DNA of 64,000 nucleotides from Saussurea involucrata (Eukaryota > Streptophyta > Magnoliopsida > Asterales > Asteraceae), in assembly GCA_033807775.1 (NCBI GenBank), contig CM066315.1, forward strand, positions 4,530,501 through 4,594,500, given 5' to 3'. Below the pieces are notes generated by a model. It was not told the DNA's origin and made no database searches. It saw nothing but the letters and a program-made list of their open reading frames with translations. Of this stretch, positions 22,789 to 32,825 are shown one piece after another. Both the position numbers and the translations under genes were made by a program. Position 1 is the stretch's first letter. Each line of letters opens with the position of its first letter.

Positions 22789-23255
22789 CATTGGTTAAGT
22801 TAATGAAATTTGTTCATGGATTATTTAATTTGATGAAATTGTTTCATATAATTATTTTTCTGGTGAAATTATTTTATATATTTGTGTATTTCATGTAAAA
22901 TGAAAAAGTTTCATCAGACTTGAGAAAATGCATGAAACAATTTAACCAGAATGAGAAAAATGCATGAAACTACATAAAAAACACAAATATATGAAACAAT
23001 TTCATCAAATTAAACAATTTCATGAACCAATTTTATTAATTTAACCAATGAAAGCGATGGTTTGCACAGTTTGCAAAATTAAAGTGGTTTGCATTTGATA
23101 TCTCCTCTATATATATGTTTGGATTTTCAATTTTTGTTTAGTGTGAATTTACATGTGTGATGGTTCATGGTATCATAATATTCATATAATATTTTTAGTA
23201 TTTATTAATACGTTTGAATTAAACAAAACTAATTTATAATTAATCAATAAATATA
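22789..23255. other. AT-rich spacer with inverted ATGAAATT-type motifs
   Basis: No gene is seen. Blocks with TTCATTGGTTAAGTTAATGAAA on the left and TTTTATTAATTTAACCAATGAA on the right (about 22787-23050) are inverted relative to each other, so this may be a degenerate foldback element. Confidence 0.5.
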
Positions 23256-23264
23256 TTTAAATGG

Positions 23265-23626
23265 GGGAAATTAATTAAAATGCCACAAGTTTGAAAGGGA
23301 CTTATCAAAATACCCAAAAAAATTAATTTCTTACCAAAATGTCATTTTTTTCCGCGATAAGAGCCCGCGATCGCGGGCAGGGATCAATTGTAAAATTTTT
23401 TGCAAGATATATTTACACTTTCAGTCCTTGGCCCCCGCGATCGAGGCCCGCGATGGCCCGCTATGGGGACTGAAAGTGTAAATAATCTTGCAAAATTTTA
23501 CACTTTCAGTCCCTGCCCGCTATAGAGGGCTCCCTCCGCAGAAAAAAGGCATTTTGGTAAGAAATTAATTTTTTGGGGTATTTTGGTAACTCACTTTCAA
23601 ACTTGTGGCATTTTAATTAATTTCCC
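23265..23626. mobile_element. Mutator-like MITE with perfect 9-bp TSD
   Basis: The 362-bp element has long inverted arms starting GGGAAATTAATTAAAATGCC and is flanked by identical TTTAAATGG duplications (23256-23264 and 23627-23635). A 9-bp duplication with long inverted termini is typical of Mutator-like elements. The centre holds CpG-rich motifs such as CCCGCGATCGCGGG and two facing copies of ACACTTTCAGTCC. Confidence 0.93.
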
Positions 23627-23694
23627 TTTAAATGGACAATAAACATTTAATTATACCAATATAACAGAATACTATATATATACACACTATATTA

Positions 23695-24154
23695 TCTATA
23701 CTATATTATAAAATATTTATGAAAAACTCTTAAAGACAATCCATAAAGTCTTATGTACTGTTATTTAATGCTGATTACTTAAAATCTCTTAAAAATAACT
23801 AACAAAGCTTTATGTATCACTGTTAATGCTAATTACTTAATTAGTCCTCATCTCTAACTCTTTTCTTTTAATCCTTATCTCTAACTCCCTACAAATTCTC
23901 AAATGTTAAACCCCTAAAAACATCATTTTTTAATCCTCATTAGTTACCTAATTAATTCTTATCCTTAACCCACTTCAAATTCTAAAAGCATGAACCCCTC
24001 AAAAAGCGTCATTCTTTGTTCAAATTTATAAAAAAAATATTATAATTTTCTCAAAACTATACAAAAGCGTTTTATAAAATCGACAATGATAAAATGTAAA
24101 ACAAAACATTAAAATCAAGATGTATCGCGCTGCATTGCGCGAGTACTCTTCTAG
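23695..24154 (+). mobile_element. Non-autonomous Helitron
   Basis: The 5' end is TCTATACTATATTATAAAAT and the 3' end CTCTTCTAG. A CGCGC/GCGCG stem with a six-base loop lies 13 bases before the 3' end. The insertion sits between A (23694) and T (24155), as Helitrons require, and makes no target duplication. The interior is AT-rich with no Rep/helicase frame. All termini fit the common plant Helitron consensus. Confidence 0.93.
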
Positions 24155-25254
24155 TATTCAATAATCAACAAAAAATTGTTGCACTCTTTCAATTTCACAT
24201 AAATTCGTAAACTAAAGTTGAAACAGACAAAAATATATTACATGGCATTACACATATACACTTTAAATTCAACCTTATAAACTTTTTTTTTTAATATAAT
24301 GGGAGAAATTTAGGTTAAAGCATTCACACACGTCTTGCAAGACACCCGACTTATTTCAATATTAGCAAGGTCTTTCACAAGTATTATATATTAAACAAAT
24401 ATATTTTTGTTTAATTTAATTAATTAATTTATTTATTTAAACATTAATTATTAATATGTTTATTAAATTTAATTTATTAGTTTATTTGAACATTATTTTT
24501 TAATATTTTATTAAAAAAATTTACCCAAACTTTGTTTTTAAAAAATGATATTTTTTATTTAAACTACTAAATTAAAAGTACATTAATATAAAAATTACGA
24601 AAATACAAATATTAATACATAAACGTACACAAACATCAAATTATTAGTTATATTATAATTATCTATATTATTTATATTATAATAACCTTTATTATTTATA
24701 TTATAATTTATTAGTTTAGAAAAGAGTTTGATTTTACATGTGTGTGGAAGGTGTTATTGCAAATCTGATGTAGCACTTTAGAAAGGAGTATGATTTTACA
24801 GGTAAGTGGATTGTCTTATCATCATAAACGATGTTTAATTTTTTCAAATTATAAAATAATTGAGTGGGTGTGGTGTAATCTCATTGGTTTTGGGATTAGT
24901 CAATGGAGATAAAAAATGACTAGGCTTTTGCTCGTCTACAACTCTACAAGTGGATACTACCTACTTTTTATTATTTATTTATTTATTAATTTAAAATATT
25001 TATATTATTTTCTTAAATAATTATTTATTTATATACAAATGTGCCCAAAAGATAACCTTGTATAATATAGACACCCTAGCCTTTTTCTCCCACAGGTTAT
25101 TTTCCCATTTTTTTTTCATATAATAAAGTCATTATATAGATATGTTATCTAATAAAACAAAATCCTTCAACTTTTTGTTCAATGGATATTCTTAACTCCT
25201 TTTCAAATTTCAAATAATTATCATTTTATATTAATCTCCGACTAGAAAAAAAAT
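24155..25254. other. AT-rich intergenic DNA without recognisable genes
   Basis: I see only low-complexity AT-rich DNA with short TTATTTATTTA-type runs and two copies of an AGAAAGGAGTATGATTTTACA-like motif near 24720-24800. No element boundaries are clear. Confidence 0.55.
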
Positions 25255-25636
25255 GCTTGCAGTGCAGTTTAGGACTGAAATCATAAACCGCACTGCATAT
25301 CGAAAATTGTTTCGCAAAAACCTCAAAGTGCACCATAAAATACGGAAATTGTTTCGCAAAAACCTCAAAGTGCACCATAAAATACGGTACGACATGATAT
25401 GGTTTTGTACAACTCGTTCCTAACACGTTTTATGTTTACAATCCATAAATTATAAATTTTAAAATACATTATAAAATCAACGATAATATGACCGTAGTTT
25501 AAAAAAATAAATAATTTTAATGCACTCGATCCATATTTTATATAATTTATTTTTTTAAGTAAAATATTACAAATACTGAATCCAAAGTCCAAAAAATATT
25601 TCATAAATACAAACAAATATTACATAGATATTAAAT

Positions 25637-25676
<40 letters not shown>

Positions 25677-25872
25677 TATATATAAAATTTAAAAATATGC
25701 AAAATATGTTGTGTGGTGTGGTTTGAACCGCGGTTTGATAACTCAAAACCGTAAACCGCACCACATAGTGCTATCTAGTAAAAATGCAAACCGTGAAGCA
25801 CACCACAAAATTTTCAACCGTGTTTTGCGGTTTATGCAGTACGATATGGACGGTTTTAATGAATACCCCTGA
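25255..25872. mobile_element. hAT-like non-autonomous remnant
   Basis: The right end reads ATTAATGAATACCCCTG-like sequence (hAT terminus), preceded by clustered GCGGTTT and AAACCGC motifs (CAAACCGTGAAGC, AACCGCGGTTTG) typical of hAT subterminal repeats. The left part has matching GTGCAGTTT/ATAAACCGCACTGC motifs and a doubled 53-bp stretch with TTTCGCAAAAACCTCAAAGT. An AT microsatellite lies at about 25637-25674. No clean left terminus is seen. Confidence 0.6.
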
Positions 25873-26394
25873 TCAAAATGAAAATGACACATAATTTAGA
25901 AATGTGCATTCGTTATATTTTTAAATCCCTAAATGACATTTTTATTGTTGATAATAGAAAGAGACCTTCTTTATTTTATAAACGAGGATAAAATAAAAAA
26001 TTAGAAACATAGTTAGGGTATCTCTAATGGGTCGCACTGTATTTTACACTAAATCTAAAAAACAGTGTAAAAGGTAGTGTAAATTTTAGTGTTAATAGTA
26101 ATTTTTTCTCCAATGGATACCACAATTTTTTACACCAAAGTTAAAAGTAGTGTAAATGAATAGTGTTACACCAAATCTAGTGTAATACTATTCATTACAC
26201 TAAATTTAGTGTGAAAAATAGAAACTCCATTGAAGATGTGAATAGTGTTATTTACACCAAATTTAGTGTTTAATGTAAGAAAAACAGGTATATGGATATT
26301 TTCATTCCGGACAGAGGAAATAATTAATATTAAATCTAATGTATTTTTTATCATGATGTGATTTTTGTATTTTACAAGGGAATTTAATTAAACT
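25873..26394. other. Spacer with a Tourist-like degenerate repeat
   Basis: Between about 26020 and 26290 the motif TTTACACTAAATTTAGTGTAA occurs in many direct and inverted versions, near CTCTAATGGG and CTCCAATGG. It looks like a decayed Tourist-type MITE. There is no coding sequence. Confidence 0.5.
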
Positions 26395-26836
26395 ACCTTA
26401 ACTTTGACTTTGACTTATAAAACTACCCCCTTTCTCTCCGATTTTGCAAATCTGCCCCACATTCCCGCGATATAGGTTGCGATTGCAGACCCGGCCCATA
26501 TGGCTCGCGATGGGTGCCAGATTTTGGTTATTAAAAAACTAAATGAGGCATTCGCAAGGTGGAGGATTCGAACCCTGCATCAACAGCACGTGTGCACAAG
26601 ACCTTAACCAGTCTAGCTGCTAAGTTGTTAATTACATTATACCAAAAATGTTTTAACCACGATTAGCCAGTTAAGTTTCATAAATTAACAACTTAGCCCC
26701 TGGAGTTTCAGAAATACGATTTTTGCCATAATAACATTCTAAGATTTTTAGCAAGTTTTATTTATATTTATAAAAATGCAAATGTTAACCCGATTTCAGT
26801 TATTTGTTTTTATGAAATTACATAGTTGCCCTTACT
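26395..26836. repeat. Left arm of a long inverted repeat (Mutator-like foldback candidate)
   Basis: This arm is the reverse complement of 30198-30672, with good similarity from GCCCCACATTCCCGCG (26454) to AATTACATAGTTGCCCTTAC (about 26835). It holds a tRNA-like stretch on the minus strand: GGTTCGAATCC (B-box form, 26564-26574 region) and a CTAGACTGGTTAAG A-box-like motif (about 26603-26618). The outermost parts of the two arms differ, so the element's true ends and target duplication are not resolved. Confidence 0.8.
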
Positions 26837-27984
26837 CCAAATCTAAGTATTCTAACATGTCTCAAATATCTCCATTTGATCTCATAGTTAAAAATCCTTA
26901 TGGGTCAAAAGGGGTAAAAGTTAACTATTGGTCAAACCCGACAAACTTTAGTCAAACCCGAAGTTTATAATTCGATGATGTAACACCCTAAAATCGGGGC
27001 TAATTTAAACCTCAAATTATAACACATTATGATACAAGAAACTTCAACTTATATAAATATAGCAAGGAAATTAACCATCAAGAGTATATTTACAATACAG
27101 GATCCTTCAAATAACCTATTAATCTAATCATATCACTATAATCAGATTAACTAAGTTATCTAAGCAATCCATCAAAATCTCTTCTTGTTAATTAACACCT
27201 CTGCTATTCCAAAAACGCTCGTCCCACAACCATTTACTTTCCCGAGCTGGTACCTGGTAAGAAAACATCATATGAAACGATTAGGCCAACGCCTAGTGAG
27301 AACATTCGTTTTCAAAATAACATTTGCAAAATCAATGTAAACAAGTTACAACAAACCTGCTTACTCATTTCCTTACCGTACGTGTAACTCTATTCCGTTA
27401 TCACGATTTTACCCAATTCCATGAATATGCCTGACACACATTCCATCATCATATCATGTCTCAGAGCTACCCTACGAATCTGTACTGATTCTAGAGTAAT
27501 GTTTCTATTCCGGAAATCGCAATATACACATGCCCAGTTCCGTACACATCTATTCCAGAAACCGCAATATACACATGCCCATTTCTGTACACATCTAAGA
27601 AATAACAATATACACATGCCTATTTCTTAGAGAAGGAAATAATGATTACAATATACACATGCCAATCTCTTCTTTTCCTTAGAAATCAGGAATTACGTTT
27701 ATTCCATGATTTCTCACACACATCAGAATAATGATTAATCTTCATCTATTCTACGTGTACATAACCATTAGTACTACACACATCAGAATAATGACTAACT
27801 TCATCTATTCCACGTGCACATAACCATTAGTACTACACACATCAGAATAATGACTAACTTCATCTGTAACACCTTAGGCATATCCCACATCGGTCGTGGA
27901 CAGGAGAGATGCTGGGTATATTAGTAAACCTTGGCCTTACCAGACACAACGCGTTTTGGGGCCACAAGCATGCGGGTTCCTTGG

Positions 27985-28050
27985 GAACTCTGTGGTTAAG
28001 CGTGCTTGGGTGGGAGTAGTACCAGGATGGGTGACCTCCTGGGAAGTCCT
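27985..28050 (+). ncRNA. 5S rRNA-derived segment in the 5' Cassandra LTR
   Basis: The stretch from GAACTCTGTGGTTAAGCGTG to CTCCTGGGAAGTCCT matches the 3' two thirds of plant 5S rRNA, including the A box (GTTAAGCGTGCTTGG), intermediate element (AGTAGTA) and C box (GGATGGGTGACCTCCTGG). These bind TFIIIA and RNA polymerase III factors in 5S genes. It is part of the LTR, not a genuine 5S gene. Confidence 0.93.
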
Positions 28051-28330
28051 TGCCAGGTCGCCAAGAACAAAGCCGTGAGCCAGTGGGGCAAAGCGGACAA
28101 TATTGTGTCGTGGTAAGCGGGGTGTTACAAATGGTATCAGAGCCACTCCTGTGCCGTTCGAGATGTGGGGCAAACCTCATCGAGGACGATGAGTCCCTGA
28201 GCGGGGTGTGTGTAACACCTTAGGCATATCCCACATCGGTCGTGGACAAGAGAGATGTTGGGTATATTAGTAAACCTTGGCCTTACCAGACACAACGCGT
28301 TTTGGGGCCACAAGCATGCGGGTTCCTTGG

Positions 28331-28396
28331 GAACTCTGTGGTTAAGCGTGCTTGGGTGGGAGTAGTACCAGGATGGGTGACCTCCTGGGAAGTCAT
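28331..28396 (+). ncRNA. 5S rRNA-derived segment in the 3' Cassandra LTR
   Basis: This is the same 5S-like core as in the left LTR, with the internal promoter boxes intact. The 11-bp insertion lies just after CTGGGAAGTC, at the very end of the 5S-like part. Confidence 0.92.
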
Positions 28397-28782
28397 TGCG
28401 AAGTCCTTGCCAGGTCGCCAAGAACAAAGCCGTGAGCCAGTGGGGCAAAGCGGACAATATTGTGTCGTGGTAAGCGGGGTGTTACATCATCTATTCCACG
28501 TGCACATAACCATTAGTACTACACACATCAGAATAATGACTAACTTCATCTATTCCACGTGCACATAACCATTAGTACTACACGCATCACTAGAATAACG
28601 ATTATTACCACACGTCTATTCCATGTGATTACCAAACACTAGTGCCTATGGATCAATTACACTTTACTAACGTATATGCATAACAACATATTACAGCTCA
28701 TATCATATTCTCAAATCTAAGAATACTAGATAACCTATCGTATTTTCATCCTCAAATGCCCCCCCCCCCCTTCGGCGACTTA

Positions 28783-28847
28783 GCACGGGGGTTCCGCTAC
28801 CCGGTTAGCATGGGTCAAGGGGCAGCGCCCCTAGAATTTTTTTAGAA
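28783..28847. mobile_element. 65-bp insertion flanked by ACTTA repeats
   Basis: Compared with the three related segments at 1-5 kb, this copy has 65 extra bases between CGGCGACTTA and ACTTAACCAG; ACTTA is present on both sides (28778-28782 and 28848-28852). The insert is GC-rich on the left (GGGGCAGCGCCCCT is a near palindrome) and T-rich on the right. It fits a tiny transposon remnant of unknown type. Confidence 0.7.
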
Positions 28848-28915
28848 ACTTAACCAGATAAAACATATAGAATCTGCTTCCAAACATCAGAACCTAACAT
28901 TCTCAAATTCACAAA

Positions 28916-29165
28916 AGTGTCCGGACAACAGGAGTTTCCGGATACTTCTAAACTATCCGGATAAATGGACTTCCGGATAACAATATTTTACCGGATACTA
29001 TTCAAACCCGGACGTCATCCGGACACTAAAGCCATCCGGATACCATCCGGTAACTAAATCTATCCGGATACTTATAATAAACTTAATACTTACCGGATAC
29101 TTATTGCGTCCGGAGACCTTCATCACCACGGTTTCCGGATACATGGTTTTATCCGGAAACCTTCG
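28916..29165. repeat. CCGG-rich cluster (copy in the minus-strand solo LTR)
   Basis: About fourteen CCGG motifs in 250 bp, mostly ATCCGGATA-like, correspond to the cluster at 1496-1815 in reverse complement. The individual spacers have diverged, but the motif density is retained. Confidence 0.85.
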
Positions 29166-30197
29166 ACCTGCAGCCCAAAAATCGATCCAGATTCGTTTAT
29201 GTTCTATTAAGCTCATTCTAAACCATCCCATACAGTTCATAACCAATTTATACAGCTATTTCAAGGTTTAATTTAACATGAAAACACTGATTTAAGCAAA
29301 CAACAAATGAACTCACCTTTTAAGGAAGTTATACCCACTTTGCACAATCTGATTCTTCAAATCTGTTGTTTATGATTCCAAATACCTATTCCACAATCAA
29401 ATTCGTTTACACACACATAACTACAACAGATTTTTATCATAAATCATAGTCAATTACTTACCAAAATGAAGACAAACCCTTGCTTTTCTTCTCTTCTTTC
29501 TCTTTTCTCTTTGCTTTCTCTCTTTCTCTCCTTTTTCTCTGCCGACCCAAAACCAAAAGAATGAGATAATATCTCATTCAGCTATTTTATCCTTACCTAC
29601 TTTCCATAAGTGACCAAACACACCCTCTAGTTCCCGTACTTCCAAAAGTAGCACCAAACTTAAACCCTTGTATTTTAACCCCATTAAATTATAAAATTTC
29701 CATATAATTTAAAGTTAAAACTAAAATACAAATAAATCCCAATTCTTATTAAGATAACATTATTGAAAATTTAGGATGTTACAAATGACGTCTCAAAACA
29801 TCAAATTAACCTTTCGTCACTTCTATAAATCTCCATTCCGAATAGTGTCGCAATAAATATTAAACCCAAAGACGACAATTTACTACCATTAATAAAATCA
29901 TCTAAATATTTAGACAACTTATTATAAACACCTCTCCTTAGAAAATATATAATTTATATAAATCCTTCAACTTTTCGAATTTAAACGTTTGATAATAAAG
30001 TATCCCTTATTGCGACATATAAATCTTATTATAAATCATTTTTTTTAAAAACAGTAAACATATAAATGATTTATTGAAAGTTTGAAACCACCTCTTTCCA
30101 AATAAATAATTAATCCACCAAATTCCAAGCGTAAAAGTATTTCAAATATTTCATAAATCCAAATACATAAGGCATCGCTTGGAATACCGATTGTTTA

Positions 30198-30672
30198 AGA
30201 GTAAGGGCAACTTGGTAATTTCATAAAAACAAATAACTGAAAATGGGTTAACATTTGCATTTTTATAAATCTAAATAAAACCTGCTAAAAATCTTAGAAA
30301 GTTATTATGGCAAAAATCGTATTTCTAAAACTCCAGGGGTTAAGTTGTTAATTTCTGAAACTTAACTGCCTAATCGTGGTTAAAACATTTTTGGTATAAT
30401 GTAATTAACAACTTAACAACTAGATTACTGGTTAAGGTTTTGTGCACGCGTGTTGTTGATGCTGGGTTCGAATCCTGCACCTTGCGAATGTCTCATTTAA
30501 TTTTTTAATAACCAAAATCTGGCACCCATCGCGGCCCTTCGCGGGTCATATGGACCGGGTCCGCGATCGTGGCCCATAACGCGGGAATGTGGGGCATTTT
30601 TACAAAATGGAAGAGAGAGGGGGCATTTTTACAAAATGGAAGAGAGAGGGGGCATTTGTGTTACCTTTTTAT
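30198..30672. repeat. Right arm of the long inverted repeat
   Basis: This arm pairs with 26395-26836. It carries the tRNA-like motifs in plus orientation: TAGATTACTGGTTAAGG (30421-30437) and a perfect B-box consensus GGTTCGAATCC (30465-30475). A 28-bp stretch with CATTTTTACAAAATGGAAGA is doubled near 30595-30650. The arm ends about 150 bp upstream of the TPS leader. Confidence 0.8.
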
Positions 30673-32825
30673 AAAGATAGAATTCGATGATTAAAAGAAA
30701 AGGTGTGTAAAAATGGCATAATTGGATTAAGTTGGTTGGGAGAAGGGTATTTGAGTAAATTTAAGTTACGAAACAAACTTGATTCCAAAACCATGGTTAG
30801 GCACTGGAAACTAACTAGGGTTAAGTGGTGGCAACTTTATCCTCTTTCTCTCTCTACAATGTTTAATAACCCTCTCCCCAACCCCAGATTTTTCTGTCGT
30901 CTCTCTCGCTTCCGTCTATCATCGGAAAATCTTTCTCTCTCATCGCCGTTCAACGTCATTGGTTAGTTCCGTCGTCGGCATCAACGTTTTTCCGAATCGT
31001 TTCACAGTAAGTTTTGGAAGGATTTCAGGTTTTAATTTCAGTCCGCGATCCGTTTACTTTACGTATTGTTGCTGTTTGATTTAGTCTGTCAGTTATTGAA
31101 GAATCATTGTTTTTCTCTTTGCAGGAAATTGCTGATCGTTAAGCTTGCAAGAAGATCGGTGTTTGTGTCTCGAATTGTTATCATAGGCAAGTAGTTTTTT
31201 GCGTATTTAATATGTTTATAGGTTATTAGGTATAAATTCAATTACAAAACACGTTAAGAAGAATTAATTGCAAAATAACTGTATTCTATTCTGGTTGAAT
31301 ACACTGTTAAATCACACGTGTTTGTGTTATGTAGTTTGAATTTGAAATAATCATTTCATTTGAGTGGTTCTGGAAAATCTGCAACCAGTTAATTGAGAGA
31401 TTGATATTTGAAGGGGTCGAAAGGGTAAAAACTAGTGGAGGAAGATTTATTTTGTTTTTTGGGGAAATCTTGTAGGACATGAATGGTACCTGATTCGGGT
31501 TGAAATTAGTCCAAAGCTCTGGAAATGATATTGTGGGCGTGTTTTGTCGCACTCACGCGTAGTACCTTTCATATCTATGTTATTATACTTTCGAATGTTC
31601 TGAAGTTTGACCTATACTTTGGAAAGAAAAAATTATTAAGCTAATTGAAGAACAAGTTGTAACTTCTATTTTGTTTTTTCTCTTACTTGTGGAGGTTTTG
31701 ATTCTAATGTCACACATGGTGCATTTTAGGCGATGTAGATTTTCTTTTTGCAAAGTTAACTTCACATCATTCTATTTTGCGGCAGTTATAAAGTAAAATG
31801 TATTCTGCAGAGGAATTTGTCTGGTAAGTTTAATGGAAATAATGAAATATTGATGTTTAAATGTAGTTAAGCAGAGCTTCTTTGTATTGCAATACTCATT
31901 TCTGGTTGATGATTGTTTCTGAATATGTTTACATAAGCTAGCCGTTAAACCGAATCTTAATTTGCTTCGTTGCATATATGTTGTTCGAATTAATCAGGAC
32001 GATGTTGTTCTTTAAGCGCTTCCTTGCTTTTAAGTTGCTTTTACAATTTAGAGATCTTCATTTTTCACACCACTTTACTTCATTATTACCCCACTCAGGT
32101 TAAAACGTAACATCAATTTTTGAGGGGGAAAGGAGGGGGAGGGGTATTTACTTGTAAATAAACAATGTCTATCTCTTCAAACTTGAATTTCTTCCTCTTT
32201 TGCTTTTACAATTTCCAGAAAACCAACCTGATTTCGTATTATGGCACAGTTGTACATCTTCCTGCCCTGTCTTCACATCAAGCTGCTTATTTTAGTCTGT
32301 GATACTCTAGGGTCACATGTAATATGAGTATTAGCTAAGCATCTAAATCTATTTAGTGTAGTGTGTTACTGTGTTACTTCCTGTTGCATTTTTTGCTCTT
32401 GTCATTATAACCACAAAAGTGTTGAACCATGAAAACTTTTTGGACTGTAGGAAGATTTGGAGGTGATATTTATAATTTAAGCCTGGTAAACCATTGATAT
32501 GCATTGTCCTTTAAAGTGTCTTTTTGGTTTTTCAAGAGTTCTAATTGTGCTTTATATGTATTCTGCCCATGCTTAATAAGTGGTTGTTTAGTAATGTTTA
32601 GATTATAATCTTTCAGAATTGATTTGGTTCCTGGAACACTTGTGTTGTTCAAGGCACACTCTAATTTGGTAACTTATATTAAGCTTACTATGCGTATAAT
32701 CTTTTCTCTCACCTTTACTTGTTGAATGCTCTGCAGGATTTTGAACCAGATATCCTTTTTGAGGGCATGCTTATGTTTGATCAATAAAGCTGTATGATCA
32801 AGTAAAAAGTACCACTATACTAATA
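30673..32825 (+). promoter_or_regulatory. Promoter region and proposed spliced 5' leader of the TPS gene
   Basis: A pyrimidine-rich CTCTTTCTCTCTCT tract at 30841-30855 probably marks the start of transcription; no clear TATA box is visible. I propose leader exons ending at 31006 (donor GTAAGT), from 31125 to 31190, and from 32737 (acceptor CTCTGCAG) to the coding start at 32826. Leader introns are common in plant class II TPS genes. Upstream ATGs are present in the proposed exons: a 35-codon frame at 30859-30966, a 6-codon frame at 32767-32787 and a 3-codon frame at 32794-32805. All end before the main ATG and could lower translation. The exon borders are inferred from splice signals only. 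Confidence 0.6.
32767..32787 (+). promoter_or_regulatory. Short upstream ORF (6 codons) in the TPS leader
   Basis: ATGCTTATGTTTGATCAATAA lies in the last leader exon, 39 bases before the main start. A second tiny frame, ATGATCAAGTAA, follows at 32794-32805. Both are out of the main frame or closed before it and could affect initiation. Confidence 0.55.

Larger units (their letters stand above)
27865..28486 (+). mobile_element. Cassandra TRIM retrotransposon carrying 5S rRNA sequence in its LTRs
   Basis: Two LTRs (27865-28129, 265 bp; 28211-28486, 276 bp) begin TGTAACACC and end GGGGTGTTACA. They surround only about 81 bases with a Met-type PBS, TGGTATCAGAGCC (28132-28144), and a G-rich tract before the second LTR. 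The target duplication TCATC (27860-27864 and 28487-28491) is perfect. Each LTR holds a recognisable plant 5S rRNA core with its internal control region. The LTRs are nearly identical except for an 11-bp insertion (ATTGCGAAGTC-type) in the right one, so the insertion is fairly young. It has no coding capacity and depends on proteins supplied in trans. Cassandra is a known plant TRIM family. Confidence 0.97.
27718..28600. repeat. 59-bp minisatellite interrupted by Cassandra
   Basis: The units are the reverse complement of the 60-bp minisatellite at 1963-2380. The inner units lack one C (AACTTCATC for AACCTTCATC), so they are 59 bp, while the outermost left unit keeps 60 bp. Two to three units lie on each side of the inserted Cassandra element. 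Confidence 0.9.
26979..29783 (-). mobile_element. Solo LTR, minus orientation, related to the insert at 875-5626
   Basis: The block begins TGTAACACCCTAAAATC and ends TTTAGGATGTTACA, and is flanked by GATGA (26974-26978) and AATGA (29784-29788), a 5-bp target duplication with one mismatch. In reverse complement it aligns along its length with 875-5626: same start, CCGG cluster, poly-G run, minisatellite and CTCACTAGGCGTTGGCC block. No internal coding region is present. It is interrupted by the Cassandra element at 27865-28486 and by a 65-bp insertion at 28783-28847. Confidence 0.9.

Noticed and set aside
27985..28396. Two genuine 5S rRNA genes
   Set aside because: Only the 3' two thirds of 5S is present, embedded in terminal repeats with TG/CA ends, PBS and a target duplication, which identifies Cassandra LTRs.
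27860..28457. Overlapping frames of about 100 codons on both strands in the Cassandra element
   Set aside because: They lie in LTRs built around 5S rRNA sequence, are duplicated with the LTRs and match no protein motif.
30421..30475. A functional tRNA gene
   Set aside because: A- and B-box-like motifs are present but I cannot fold a cloverleaf with acceptor and anticodon arms; treated as a tRNA-like or SINE-derived segment.
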